Positions 9,268 through 18,021 of a stretch of 64,000 bases of DNA are shown in pieces. The notes under the pieces are model-generated. The model searched no databases. It was not told the origin of the DNA and saw only the letters and a list, made by a program, of their open reading frames with translations. Source of the DNA: Burkholderia arboris (GTDB lineage: Bacteria > Pseudomonadota > Gammaproteobacteria > Burkholderiales > Burkholderiaceae); NCBI RefSeq assembly GCF_902499125.1, contig NZ_CABVPX010000028.1, forward strand, positions 1-64,000, read 5' to 3'. Every line of letters begins with the position of its first letter. Within the stretch, counting starts at the first letter, position 1. The translations under genes were made by a program, and so were the position numbers.

Positions 9268-10866
9268 ATGACCCAGATCTACCTGAAACCGAACGTCGTC
9301 TTCGAACCGCTGATCAATCAATGGTATGCGTGGACGTTCCTGCTGCAGCCGGCGACCTGCGCGCTGGTGATGAAGCAGGTACACCTGCGCATCATGGAGT
9401 CCTTCATCCGCGCGCCGGAGTTGCACCGGCGTTCCGCCGCGAAGATGGCCGGCGGGCCGTTCCTCAACGGCGGCCGGGAGCTCGTGCCGGCGGTCGATGC
9501 GCTGATCCGCGACACCCGCACGCGCGCCGCGCCGCTGCTGGTGCTGGCGGACGCGCTGCGCGAGCTCGACGAGCTGCTTGCACGGGAAGGGGGCGGCGAT
9601 ACGCTGTCGCCGCTGTATGCGCGGGTGCCCGAGCCGTTGAAGGGGTTCGTCGAGCTGGGCTACGACCTGCGCGGCCACGCGTCGTACCGGCTGTTCGAGC
9701 GGTTGCTGTACGACAGCGCAGGCTATCTCGACGCGCTGCAGAGCGTGAACGGCTTCCTCGCGACCAGCGACGACCGGAGCTTCATGCTCAGCACGCCGCG
9801 CTTTCCCGACGAGCACATGGTGGAGATCCGCCTGCCGTTCCGTGACGCGCTGTACGACGAGCTGTTCGCGGCCCGCCACGCGGGCGCCGCGCCGGACCTG
9901 ATCGACCGTCTGCTCGCGCATGCGGAGGGCGGTGCCGCCCGGCGCGCGGCGCTCGAAACCTGGTTCACCGACGCGCCGCCGCCGCGCCCGCCGTCGGCAC
10001 CGGCGCGCGCGGGGCAGCAGCCGGTGCGGGTGCGCTACTTCAACCATGCGACGGTGCTGGTCGAAACCGCGGAATTTTCGCTGCTGACGGATCCGATCGT
10101 CGGTTATCCGCTCGGGCAGGGCGAGGATCCGTTCACGTTCGCGGATCTGCCCGAGCGCATCGACTACGTGCTGCTGACTCACAATCACCAGGATCACATC
10201 GTGCTCGAGAGCCTGCTGCAGCTACGGCACCGGATCGGCACGCTGGTGGTGCCGCGCAGCCACGGCGGGTTCCTGCAGGACCCGTCGATCCGGCTCGCGC
10301 TCGAGGCGTGCGGGTTCGAACGAGTCGTCGAGGTCGGCGAGCTGGACAGCGTGCCCGTGCCGGGCGGCGAGATCGTGGCGCTGCCGTTCCTCGGCGAGCA
10401 CGGCGATCTGCATATCGCCGCGAAGATGGCCTTCGCGCTGAAGGTGGACGGCAAGAGCATGCTGTTCGCGGCCGACTCGAACAACCTGCAGCCGGAGCTG
10501 TACCAGCGCATCGCGCAGCGCATCGGCCGGATCGGCACGCTGTTCATCGGCATGGAGTGCGAAGGCGCGCCGATGTCCTGGCTGTACGGCGCGCTCCTGA
10601 ACGAGCCGCTCGGGCGGCAGTTCGACCAGAACCGCCGGCTGAACGGCTCCGACTGCGAGCGTGCGTGGCCGCTGGTCGAGTGCTTCGCACCGCGCCAGGT
10701 GTTCGTCTATGCGATGGGCGCGGAGCCGTGGCTCAAGTTCATCTCCAGCATCGAATACGCGCCGACCTCGCTGCCGATCGTCGAATCGGACAAGCTGATC
10801 GCGCGCTGCCACGCGCACGACATCCAGTCCGAGCGGCTGTACCTGAAGAAGGAAATCATCCTCTGA
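9268..10866 (+). CDS. CmlA-type diiron beta-hydroxylase acting on carrier-bound amino acid
   Basis: The 532-residue protein has an N-terminal helical region (about 1-250) and a C-terminal metallo-beta-lactamase fold starting near residue 254. The metal motif THNHQDH gives H305, H307, D309 and H310; E377 and D403 also fall in place. From memory, CmlA of chloramphenicol biosynthesis is also 532 residues long and uses ligands at these numbers, including a Glu where hydrolases have His. I therefore call it an oxygenase rather than a hydrolase: CmlA-family enzymes beta-hydroxylate an amino acid tethered to an NRPS carrier domain. Starting 1 nt after the NRPS stop, it is surely co-translated and probably acts on one of the two aminoacyl-PCPs. 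A plain MBL-fold hydrolase is the alternative. Confidence 0.85.
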   Translation: MTQIYLKPNVVFEPLINQWYAWTFLLQPATCALVMKQVHLRIMESFIRAPELHRRSAAKMAGGPFLNGGRELVPAVDALIRDTRTRAAPLLVLADALRELDELLAREGGGDTLSPLYARVPEPLKGFVELGYDLRGHASYRLFERLLYDSAGYLDALQSVNGFLATSDDRSFMLSTPRFPDEHMVEIRLPFRDALYDELFAARHAGAAPDLIDRLLAHAEGGAARRAALETWFTDAPPPRPPSAPARAGQQPVRVRYFNHATVLVETAEFSLLTDPIVGYPLGQGEDPFTFADLPERIDYVLLTHNHQDHIVLESLLQLRHRIGTLVVPRSHGGFLQDPSIRLALEACGFERVVEVGELDSVPVPGGEIVALPFLGEHGDLHIAAKMAFALKVDGKSMLFAADSNNLQPELYQRIAQRIGRIGTLFIGMECEGAPMSWLYGALLNEPLGRQFDQNRRLNGSDCERAWPLVECFAPRQVFVYAMGAEPWLKFISSIEYAPTSLPIVESDKLIARCHAHDIQSERLYLKKEIIL

Positions 10867-10871
10867 GCGCG

Positions 10872-10889
10872 GGCGGCCGCGCGGCCGCC
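10872..10889. repeat. GC-rich 18-bp palindrome inside the biosynthetic operon
   Basis: GGCGGCCGC is followed directly by its reverse complement, in the 65-nt gap between the CmlA-like gene and the serine hydrolase. There is no T-run, so termination is unlikely. An mRNA processing or stability element is possible. Confidence 0.4.
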
Positions 10890-10931
10890 TGCACCGTCTC
10901 GTCGAATCGTCGAACCAGGAAAACATTCCCC

Positions 10932-12368
10932 ATGCCGGATCGTCATCCGTCCCGTGTCGCTACCGTCTTCAAGATGCTCGCCGCCACCGCCGTGCTGCTG
11001 CTGGTGATTGCCGCGGGCGTGCTGTATTGGGCGCTGCCCGCCGCGACCGGCTATGCGTCGCATTACCTGTGCGTGCGCGTGCTCGCCGGCGGCGACGGCA
11101 ATGCGCGCGCCGTGTTCGCGCGCGAAGTGAAGCCGATCAATCCGTTGTTCAACTTCGTCACGTACCGGATCGACCGTGCGCGACAGACCGTCGAGGCCGC
11201 CGGGCTCGGCGTGCTGCGCGCGACGGTCGCGCTGTACCGGCCGGGCCTCGGCTGCACGATCGCGCCGGCCGACGCGCTCGACGCGTTGCGCATACAGGGC
11301 CGCGGCCTTGCGCTGCCGCCCGCCGCGGCCGATGCCGACGACGTCGACACCGCCGGCGATGCTGCGCCGTCCGATGTTCCGCCGGCGCTGCGCAGTGTGC
11401 TGGAGCGCGCGGTGGCGGAGCCGTCGCCCGGGTCGCTGCGCAACACGCTGGCCGTGGTCGTGCGACAGGACGGCAAGCTCGTCGGCGAGCGGTACGCGCC
11501 GGGCGTCACGGCCGACACCCCGTTGCTCGGCTGGTCGATGACGAAGACGGTTACCGCATTGCTGGCGGGCGTACTGGCCCGCGACGGCAAGCTGACGCTC
11601 GCGCAGGATCGCCTGCTGGACGACTGGGCATCGCCCGGCGATCCGCGCCAGGCGATCCAGTTGCGGAACCTGCTGCAATGGACGAGCGGGCTGGACTACC
11701 AGGAAGGCTATCTGCCCGGCTCGGACACGACGAAGATGCTGTACCAGTCGACCGACATGGCGCGCTTCGTCGCGAGCCGGCCGCTGAAGGTCGCGCCCGG
11801 CCGCGAGGTGGACTACCAGAGCGGCGGCAGCGTGCTGGTCGCGAAGATCGTCGCGCGGGCGGTCTCGCCGCAGCCGCTCGACATCGTGCCGTTCGCGCGG
11901 GCGCGGCTGTTCGAGCCGCTCGGCATCCGCACCGCGATGATGGAGCCCGACGCGTCGGGCACGCTGGTCGGCGGCAGCTACATGCTGGCGTCGGCGCGGG
12001 ACTGGTCGAAGCTCGGCCAGTTGATCCTCCAGCACGGCGTGTGGCATGGCACGCGCATCGTCGATCCCGACTGGGTGCGGTTCATGGCGACGCCCCAGGC
12101 GGCGCGGCACGACGGCCGGCTCGGCGCGCATCTGTGGCTGAACGCCGGCGTCGGCGGCGCGCGGCGGTTTCCGTCGCTGCCGGAGGACGTGACGATGATG
12201 GACGGCTTCAATCACCAGCTGGTGGTGATCGTGCCGTCGTGCCGCGCGGTCATCACCCGGCTGGGCGCGACGGTGGACCGCAGCTGGGACACCGAACGCT
12301 TCGTTGCCGACGTGATGGCGAGCCTGCCAGGCTGCACGGCCCCGGCAACCACGACTGCTGCGAGGTAA
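10932..12368 (+). CDS. Membrane-anchored serine hydrolase, beta-lactamase/PBP4 fold
   Basis: The protein has 478 residues from ATG 10932, preceded by an AGGA at 10917-10920; an upstream GTG in this frame is only an overlap with the previous gene. One N-terminal hydrophobic segment (about residues 14-33) predicts a signal anchor with a periplasmic catalytic domain. The class C beta-lactamase/S12 nucleophile motif is SMTK (S202, K205), and a Y-x-S triad (DYQSGGS) follows about 100 residues later. The family includes esterases, D-aminopeptidases, amidases and beta-lactamases. Between an NRPS-PKS with its hydroxylase and an MFS exporter, a periplasmic S12-type enzyme suggests maturation of an exported precursor (as ClbP does for colibactin) or self-protection. 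It lacks the three C-terminal membrane helices of ClbP. Function is inferred from context. Confidence 0.85.
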   Translation: MPDRHPSRVATVFKMLAATAVLLLVIAAGVLYWALPAATGYASHYLCVRVLAGGDGNARAVFAREVKPINPLFNFVTYRIDRARQTVEAAGLGVLRATVALYRPGLGCTIAPADALDALRIQGRGLALPPAAADADDVDTAGDAAPSDVPPALRSVLERAVAEPSPGSLRNTLAVVVRQDGKLVGERYAPGVTADTPLLGWSMTKTVTALLAGVLARDGKLTLAQDRLLDDWASPGDPRQAIQLRNLLQWTSGLDYQEGYLPGSDTTKMLYQSTDMARFVASRPLKVAPGREVDYQSGGSVLVAKIVARAVSPQPLDIVPFARARLFEPLGIRTAMMEPDASGTLVGGSYMLASARDWSKLGQLILQHGVWHGTRIVDPDWVRFMATPQAARHDGRLGAHLWLNAGVGGARRFPSLPEDVTMMDGFNHQLVVIVPSCRAVITRLGATVDRSWDTERFVADVMASLPGCTAPATTTAAR

Positions 12369-12375
12369 GCGAATC

Positions 12376-12819
12376 ATGACGATCATCGTACGTGACGCGG
12401 TGGCCGCCGATATGCCGGCCCTGCGCGAACTGTTCCTGCACTCGCGCCGCGAGACTTTCGTGTGGCAGCCGGCGGGTGCGTTCCAGCTGGCCGACTTCGA
12501 GGTCCAGACGGAGGGCGAGCGGCTGAGGATCGCCGAGGACGACGGCGGGCGGCTTGCCGGCTTCGTGTCGGTCTGGGAGCCCGACCATTTCATCCATCAC
12601 CTGCACGTGTACCGGCCGCGCCACCGCAGCGGCGTCGGCCGGGCGCTGCTGCGCGCGCTGCCGGGCTGGCCGGCCACGCGCTACCGGCTCAAGTGCCTGC
12701 GCGCCAACGCGCCGGCGCTGGCGTTCTATGCCGCGTGCGGCTTCGTCGAGATCGGCGCCGGCAGCGCGGAAGACGGCGAGTACCTGCTGCTCGAGTCCGG
12801 CGGCAAGGACGGCCGATGA
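12376..12819 (+). CDS. GNAT-family N-acetyltransferase
   Basis: A 147-residue single-domain GNAT. The acetyl-CoA-binding motif A is visible as HRSGVGRALL near residues 82-91, after a beta strand (FIHHLHVY). The C-terminal part (ALAFYAACGFVEIG) is the usual motif B region of this family. It starts 7 nt after the serine hydrolase and its stop overlaps the ATG of the MFS gene (ATGA), so it is in the same operon. It could tailor the NRPS-PKS product or acetylate it for self-resistance; the sequence does not show which. Confidence 0.88.
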   Translation: MTIIVRDAVAADMPALRELFLHSRRETFVWQPAGAFQLADFEVQTEGERLRIAEDDGGRLAGFVSVWEPDHFIHHLHVYRPRHRSGVGRALLRALPGWPATRYRLKCLRANAPALAFYAACGFVEIGAGSAEDGEYLLLESGGKDGR

Positions 12820-14063
12820 CCGTCCACCTGCGGTACTGCCTGCAGCAGGCGGCGTTGTGGGGCACCTTCGGCCTCGTGCTGCCGGTCGTCACGCTGTTCC
12901 TGCTGCACAACCATTTCACGCTGTTCGAGATCGGGCTTTACGCGGCGCTGTTCAGCCTGTCGACCATTGCGCTGGAACTGCCGTTCGGTGCGATGGCCGA
13001 CCGCGTGGGCCGCATCCGGACCTATCGCATCTCGCTGCTGATGAACAGCGTCGGCTGCGCGCTGATGCTGTGTTTCAGCCAGAAGCCGATGCTGTACCTC
13101 GCCGCGGCGAGCTTCGGCGTCGCGCGTGCGATGAGTTCCGGCACCGTCGACGCGTGGTACGTCGGCCTGCTGCGCGAGCACGGCGAGACGAAGCGGATTC
13201 CGTATTTTCTCGGCCGCGCGGAGCTGGCCTCCGCGCTCGGGCTGGCGAGCATGTCGCTGGTCGGCGGCGTGCTCCCGGACCTGATCGGCAGCCGCCTGTT
13301 CGACAACCCGTACAAGATCGGCCTGGCGCTCGCGTGCGGTCTGTTCATCGTGCTGCTGGGCCTGACGTCGTGGTTTTTCGCCGAGGCCGAGCAGGCGCCG
13401 CACGAGGCGGCGCCGGCCGGCAGGATGCTCGACGATCTTCGCGAACTGGTCCGGTTTGCGTGGCACGGCGGCGCGGTGCGGCCGCTGATCCTGCTCTGCA
13501 TGCTGCTCGGCGGCGTCGTGTCGGTGCTGGAGAGCTACTGGCCGGTGGTGTTGAAGACGCTCGTGCCGACGCATGGCGCGACCTGGGCGTTCGGCCTGTT
13601 CCTCACGCTGATGCTGGTCGTGAAGGGCGCGGGCGGCTGGGCGTCGTATCGCGTGATGAAGCATTGCGCCGCACGGCCGGCGCTCGCCGTGACGCTGCCG
13701 TTCGCCGGGCTTTCCGTGAGCCTCGTGCTGACGCTTTGGGCGAACCACGTGGTCGCATTCGGCGTCGTGCTGAGCGGGGTCGCGCTGTTCCTCGGCATTG
13801 CCGGCGCGGTGGTCAACGCGGTGCTGCATCACCGGACGCCCGATGCGTTGCGATCGCGCGCCGTCTCGTTCTTTTCGCTGGTGTTCCAGCTCGGCAGCAT
13901 GATCGCGTCGATCCTGCTCGGCTACCTGGTCAGCCAGTGGGGCGTGCAGGCGGTGTGGTGCGGCGTCGGCGTGCTGGTCGCGGCGGCGTCCGGGTACGGC
14001 GCGTCGATCGGCGGCTGGGCTGCCGGCCCGGTGGAAGAGGCGAAGGCGACGGCGCGCGTGTAG
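12816..14063 (+). CDS. MFS transporter, probable exporter of the pathway product
   Basis: A 415-residue polytopic protein with about 12 hydrophobic segments. The major facilitator motif A appears as GAMADRVGR in the loop after TM2 (residues about 57-65). The start is the ATG overlapping the GNAT stop; the upstream open frame is a shadow of the GNAT gene. Position inside a biosynthetic operon next to a periplasmic hydrolase suggests efflux of the NRPS-PKS product. Uptake cannot be excluded. Confidence 0.88.
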   Translation: MTVHLRYCLQQAALWGTFGLVLPVVTLFLLHNHFTLFEIGLYAALFSLSTIALELPFGAMADRVGRIRTYRISLLMNSVGCALMLCFSQKPMLYLAAASFGVARAMSSGTVDAWYVGLLREHGETKRIPYFLGRAELASALGLASMSLVGGVLPDLIGSRLFDNPYKIGLALACGLFIVLLGLTSWFFAEAEQAPHEAAPAGRMLDDLRELVRFAWHGGAVRPLILLCMLLGGVVSVLESYWPVVLKTLVPTHGATWAFGLFLTLMLVVKGAGGWASYRVMKHCAARPALAVTLPFAGLSVSLVLTLWANHVVAFGVVLSGVALFLGIAGAVVNAVLHHRTPDALRSRAVSFFSLVFQLGSMIASILLGYLVSQWGVQAVWCGVGVLVAAASGYGASIGGWAAGPVEEAKATARV

Positions 14064-14158
14064 GGCCGGGCGCGCCGGTTCGATTCAGGTGCGATGCGTC
14101 ATGCGGTAGCGGCAATCTTTTTCGTTTTGTCACCCCACGATAGCCAAGGAGAGCGACT

Positions 14159-14977
14159 TTGAAACAGGAGATGCACAACGCGATTCACGAGACGCTGGAT
14201 GCGCTCGTGTCGCAGTACGGGATAGCGGAGCTCGAACGCGTGATCGAGTTCGTCAACATCAACACGGGGCGGGTTCCGCTGCCCGAGTTGCCGAAACATC
14301 AGCGGCCGTTGCTGTTCTATTTCCCGGGGCTGGACGGGAAGCCGTGGTACGAGGCGTCCGATTATCCGGAGCTCGAGGCGTTCACGTCGACGATCGAGGC
14401 GTCGGTCGACGTGCTGCGCGAGGAGTTTCTCGCGCAGGTGACCACGCCGATGCTGCTGCCGTACGAAGAGCAGGTGGCGGGACGGTTCGAGTCGATCCGG
14501 CGCAACGACTGGGGGTCGTTCTATTTCCGGCGCAAGGGCGAGCCCGAGGTCGAGGAGAATTGCCGCCGCTGCCCGCGCACCGCGGCGCTGATGCGGCAGG
14601 TGCAGGATTTCCTCAGCCCGAGCGGCGCCTTCATCTTTTCGGTGATCCAGGGCGGTACGCGGATTCCGCCGCATTCGGACACGACGAATCTCAAGCTGAC
14701 CTGCCAGCTTCCGCTGATCGTGCCGCAGGGCTCGCGGCTGCGCGTCGGCGACGAGACCCGCGAGTGGCCGGACCGCCGCGCGATCATATTCGACGACACG
14801 TTCGAGCATGAGAGCTGGAACGACAGCGACGAGCCGCGGGTTTGCCTGCTGGTCGATATCTGGCATCCGGGAATCACGCGTATCGAGCGGGACGCGGTCG
14901 AGCGGCTCGACGCGGCGATCAGCCAGCATCTCGGGCTGGATTTCCGGCCGCCCTGGGCGGAAGCGGCCGCGGCGTAA
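14159..14977 (+). CDS. Aspartyl/asparaginyl beta-hydroxylase family dioxygenase
   Basis: A 272-residue member of the AspH/SyrP-like Fe(II)/2-oxoglutarate family. Metal histidines are seen in IPPHSDTTNLKL and DDTFEHESWN, and an Arg suited to 2-oxoglutarate in EPRVCLLVDIWHP. The start is TTG at 14159: AGGAG at 14147-14151 is 7 nt upstream, whereas the ATG at 14171 directly abuts a GGAG with no spacer. Relatives in NRPS clusters hydroxylate Asp or Asn on the assembly line; others act on free amino acids or proteins. Together with the CmlA-like enzyme, the operon has two different beta-hydroxylases. The 95-nt gap before it holds no gene. Confidence 0.88.
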   Translation: MKQEMHNAIHETLDALVSQYGIAELERVIEFVNINTGRVPLPELPKHQRPLLFYFPGLDGKPWYEASDYPELEAFTSTIEASVDVLREEFLAQVTTPMLLPYEEQVAGRFESIRRNDWGSFYFRRKGEPEVEENCRRCPRTAALMRQVQDFLSPSGAFIFSVIQGGTRIPPHSDTTNLKLTCQLPLIVPQGSRLRVGDETREWPDRRAIIFDDTFEHESWNDSDEPRVCLLVDIWHPGITRIERDAVERLDAAISQHLGLDFRPPWAEAAAA

Positions 14978-14984
14978 CGCGGGG

Positions 14985-15010
14985 AAGGGCGGCCGGCGGC
15001 GGTCGCCTTT
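14985..15010 (+). terminator. Intrinsic terminator of the NRPS-PKS operon
   Basis: AAGGGCGGCC and GGTCGCCTTT form a 10-bp RNA stem (allowing G-U pairs) around a 6-nt loop, ending in TTT, 8 nt after the AspH-like stop codon. Confidence 0.6.
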
Positions 15011-15730
15011 CGATCATCGACCGATAGCGGTCCGGCCGGGCCGCCGCGCCTGGTTTTCGACGGACGCGCCATTCGTGAACAATCGGAAATGCGCCCGTTG
15101 CGGCGCCGTCAGCGATTCGCGATGCGTTTGTCGATTTCCGGTTCGGACGACACGATTTTGATTGCCGGCCTGTATTTCGCCACCCCTTCCGCGCTCAGCC
15201 GGAAATCCCACGCGGTATCCGGCGTCATCGTTTCCATGGATTGGTCCGTCGCCCGACGAAGAGGCGATTCGGCCTGTCGCGCATCCTGACGATTTCATCG
15301 CGGCAACTATCCCGGGTCGCCAGCCGCGCTGCGTGACGCGGCCGGCGGCCGATGCAGCAGAAAGCGGGTCTTGGCCAACGTTCGGCGATCTTCCTTCCTG
15401 GCTGCCGCTTCAATCAACGCGCCTGCGCTTGCCAGCCAGCCAGCCCCATCCGAAGGCAATGCCTCCGGGTTCGATAAAACGGATCGTCCAGGGAAATAAT
15501 CCGCCGGAATGATGCATTCGGGGTCAAATGGTCGCGCAAGCTTCCTTCAGACTTGTTAGGATTGTAGGCGCGGCGAAAGGGGGCTCGGCTCGCGTATCGC
15601 ACGGCATGCGCAACCGGATGGCGCCGGGGCGGTACGAAAACCCGCGCATGACAACGGGCCGGAATGGCAACTGAGAGACCGGCGACTGGCCCGAGCAGAC
15701 TCAATTTTGAACCACAAGGACGTCAACAAC
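15011..15730. other. Gene-poor spacer
   Basis: About 720 nt between the biosynthetic operon and the Ser-repeat gene. Short open frames on both strands have arginine-rich, low-complexity translations and no convincing ribosome binding sites, so I call no gene. A Shine-Dalgarno AAGGA at 15716-15720 serves the next gene. Confidence 0.5.
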
Positions 15731-17119
15731 ATGAAGGCCACACGCCTCCAGGTCGCTGCGACACTGGTCGCTTTCGCGCTCGCTACGGGATGCCCGGCGC
15801 CGATCGCCTTTGCCAAGAGTTCCGGTTTCAGCTCGAGCCGCTCGTCGTCCGGATCGAGCTCCGGGTCCAGCCGTTCGTCGTACAGTTCCAGTTCCAGTTC
15901 CAGCTCGAGTTCCAGCCGGTCCTCCTACGGTTCGAGTTACGGCTCCAGCTCCAGCTCCAACTCCAGCCGCTCCTCTTACAGTTCCAGTTACGGGTCGAGC
16001 TCCAGCCGCTCGACTTACAGTTCGAGTCCTAGCTCAAGTTCCAGCCGCTCCGATTACAGTTCGAGTCCCGGCTCGAGCTCCAGTCGCTCGACTTACAGTT
16101 CGAGTCCCAGCTCCAGCTCCAGCCGCTCCGATTACAGTTCGAGTCCCGGCTCGAGCTCCAGTCGCTCGACTTACAGTTCGAGTCCCAGCTCAAGCTCCAG
16201 TCGCTCCGATTACAGTTCGAGTCCCAGCTCGAGCTCCAGTCGCTCGACTTACAGTTCGAGTCCCAGCTCAAGCTCCAGCCGCTCCGATTACAGTTCGAGT
16301 CCCGGCTCAAGCTCCAGTCGCTCGACTTACAGTTCGAGTCCCGGCTCAAGCTCCAGCCGTTCCTCTTACAGTGCGACCCCCGGCTCCAGCAGCTCATACA
16401 GTGCGTCGAACTACAAGAGCGCTTCCGCTTATGACGCACCGGCCCGTTCGTCGGCCAGTCCGTCCGATGGGTCCGGCACGTCCGGGAAGTCGGGGTTCAG
16501 CAGTTCGGGCTCGAAGAAGGTCATTGCCGCGACTGCGCTGGGTGGGGCGCTGTATGCCGCCCAGTCGAGCCGTGACGCGGCTGCGACGCTGAATTCGAGC
16601 GAGTCGTCGCACAGCGGCAGTGATGGCAGCAACGCCAGCAACAGCAACTCGCCCGACCACGGCACGTCCAGCAATCCGCATTCGTACGGGGCGCGAAACG
16701 ACGCGCCGCCGCCGCCGTCGTACAGCGCACCGCCACCGCCGGTCGCGGCACAGCCATCCAATGGCAGCAACGGGCTCCTGCTCGGCTATATGCTCGGGCG
16801 CAGCAGCGCGCCGCGCGAAACGGTCGTCGTGCAGCAGCCGGAGAGGCGCGCGTCAGATTCGGGCAATGCGTCGGTGTATCGGCACGTGCCCGACGACGAT
16901 GCGACGCCGGATGCCGAGGTCGCCACATCCGATGTCCAGCATGCCCAGGCGGCGAAGCCGCCGGCAAAGGAACGCAAGAACGTGTGGCTGGGTGCAGTCG
17001 TGGTGTTGGGCGGCCTTTTTCTCGCCGTGTGGCTTGTCGTCGCGCTGTTCAGACGTGCGCGCCGCGCGTGGTTGGAGCGGAAGGCACGCTACATGTCCCA
17101 CACCAACTACCGCCTCTGA
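15731..17119 (+). CDS. Ser-rich repeat envelope protein with C-terminal membrane segment
   Basis: A 462-residue protein from ATG 15731, 10 nt after AAGGA; a TTG 24 nt upstream is less likely. It has an N-terminal signal peptide (about residues 1-28, ending AFA). A Ser/Arg/Tyr tract follows, with ten copies of a 13-residue unit of type R-S-[TD]-Y-S-S-S-P-x-S-S-S-S, then a Pro/Ser-rich linker, one transmembrane helix near the C-terminus (WLGAVVVLGGLFLAVWLVVALF) and a basic tail. I know no enzymatic domain here. It is followed at 12 nt by the DUF2491 and then the PspA-like gene, suggesting a shared envelope role. The repeats probably vary in number between strains. Confidence 0.8.
   Translation: MKATRLQVAATLVAFALATGCPAPIAFAKSSGFSSSRSSSGSSSGSSRSSYSSSSSSSSSSSRSSYGSSYGSSSSSNSSRSSYSSSYGSSSSRSTYSSSPSSSSSRSDYSSSPGSSSSRSTYSSSPSSSSSRSDYSSSPGSSSSRSTYSSSPSSSSSRSDYSSSPSSSSSRSTYSSSPSSSSSRSDYSSSPGSSSSRSTYSSSPGSSSSRSSYSATPGSSSSYSASNYKSASAYDAPARSSASPSDGSGTSGKSGFSSSGSKKVIAATALGGALYAAQSSRDAAATLNSSESSHSGSDGSNASNSNSPDHGTSSNPHSYGARNDAPPPPSYSAPPPPVAAQPSNGSNGLLLGYMLGRSSAPRETVVVQQPERRASDSGNASVYRHVPDDDATPDAEVATSDVQHAQAAKPPAKERKNVWLGAVVVLGGLFLAVWLVVALFRRARRAWLERKARYMSHTNYRL
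16007..16396 (+). repeat. Ten in-frame 39-nt tandem repeats
   Basis: Units of 13 codons beginning CGC-TCG/TCC-ACT/GAT-TAC alternate T-type and D-type units (RSTY, RSDY). The tenth unit is degenerate (RSSYSATP). High nucleotide identity between units suggests recent expansion. Confidence 0.9.
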
Positions 17120-17131
17120 GAAACGACGCAC

Positions 17132-17953
17132 ATGGGAATTCTTGAACTCGCTCGCCGTATCGGCGGAAAGCGCCTCGACGATCTTGCGCGCGCGCAGGTC
17201 GATCAACCGGAGCGGGTCGACACCGGGCTGCCGTTCGGCGCGCGTATCGGCGGCATGATCGAGCTGGTGCTGGCCGATTTCGCGCTGCTCGAAGGGTCGC
17301 TGCTGGTTGTGCCGCCGGCTGTGCAGATGCCGATCGTCGCGGTCAGCCGCCTGCATGTCGACGCCGATGCGGATCTGTCGATCTTCCGGCTGTACACGGA
17401 TACGGGCACGGACAGGAACGGGCAGGGTGCGTTCCTTCAGGTCATGACCGGCAACGACGATCCCCGGGATGTGCGCGAAACCGCGTACTACCAGTTCCTG
17501 TATCGCGAATATCCGCTGACGGCCGAGGAACAGGACGCCTTCCGCGGCCACGGCTACGGCCTCGGGCAGGACCGCTACGACATGGATCGCGACGAGCTTG
17601 CCCAGATCGCACACCTCGCCACGCAGCCGGCACGCGTCGATGCGCTGCTCGGCGGCAACGACGCGATCGGCTTCGAGCGCGATGCGCCGGGCGGCGACTA
17701 CGTCCGGCCGTGGACGGCCAGGGAGCGCCGGCTGGACGACGGCGTCGGCCAGAAGGGCGTCGAGAAGACGCATTCGTTCATGCAATACGTGCGGCGCCTG
17801 CCGGCCGGCCCGGCGCAGGAAAGTGGCCCGATCGAGCGCCTGTGGATCGATTTCGAGCATGTCGAGACGATGGACGGGCGTCCGGACGAGGCCGTCTGGG
17901 TCGACTATTTCGCCGGTCTTGCCATCGATCCGCTGCGCGTCAAGGTTTTCTGA
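17132..17953 (+). CDS. DUF2491 (YjfK-like) protein
   Basis: A 273-residue soluble protein resembling the YjfK/DUF2491 family, with conserved features such as REYPLTAEEQ and a C-terminal FAGLAIDPLRVKVF. In E. coli, yjfK sits beside yjfJ, a PspA/IM30 protein; here a PspA-like gene follows 68 nt downstream, reproducing that pair. Biochemical function is unknown. It lies 12 nt after the Ser-repeat gene and is likely co-transcribed with it. Confidence 0.75.
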   Translation: MGILELARRIGGKRLDDLARAQVDQPERVDTGLPFGARIGGMIELVLADFALLEGSLLVVPPAVQMPIVAVSRLHVDADADLSIFRLYTDTGTDRNGQGAFLQVMTGNDDPRDVRETAYYQFLYREYPLTAEEQDAFRGHGYGLGQDRYDMDRDELAQIAHLATQPARVDALLGGNDAIGFERDAPGGDYVRPWTARERRLDDGVGQKGVEKTHSFMQYVRRLPAGPAQESGPIERLWIDFEHVETMDGRPDEAVWVDYFAGLAIDPLRVKVF

Positions 17954-18021
17954 GGCGCGAAGCCGCCTCGATCCGTTCGCAACCCGCAACCCGCAACTCA
18001 AGATTGACCAAGGAGCACACC

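Noticed and set aside
1734..9269. 2511-residue open frame on the minus strand opposite the NRPS-PKS
   Set aside because: Arg/His-rich translation with no domains; a codon-bias shadow of a clear + strand megasynthase.
10027..10866. Metallo-beta-lactamase-type hydrolase or antibiotic resistance enzyme
   Set aside because: The Glu and Asp ligand positions, total length and NRPS context fit CmlA-type oxygenases better.
1..14977. Assignment to a named Burkholderia cluster (ornibactin, occidiofungin, fragin, glidobactin)
   Set aside because: Domain order and neighbouring genes do not match what I know of these; no name is given.
16007..16396. Tandem repeat considered as a CRISPR array or regulatory repeat
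   Set aside because: Units are contiguous, exactly 13 codons and in frame with a signal-peptide protein; there are no spacers.
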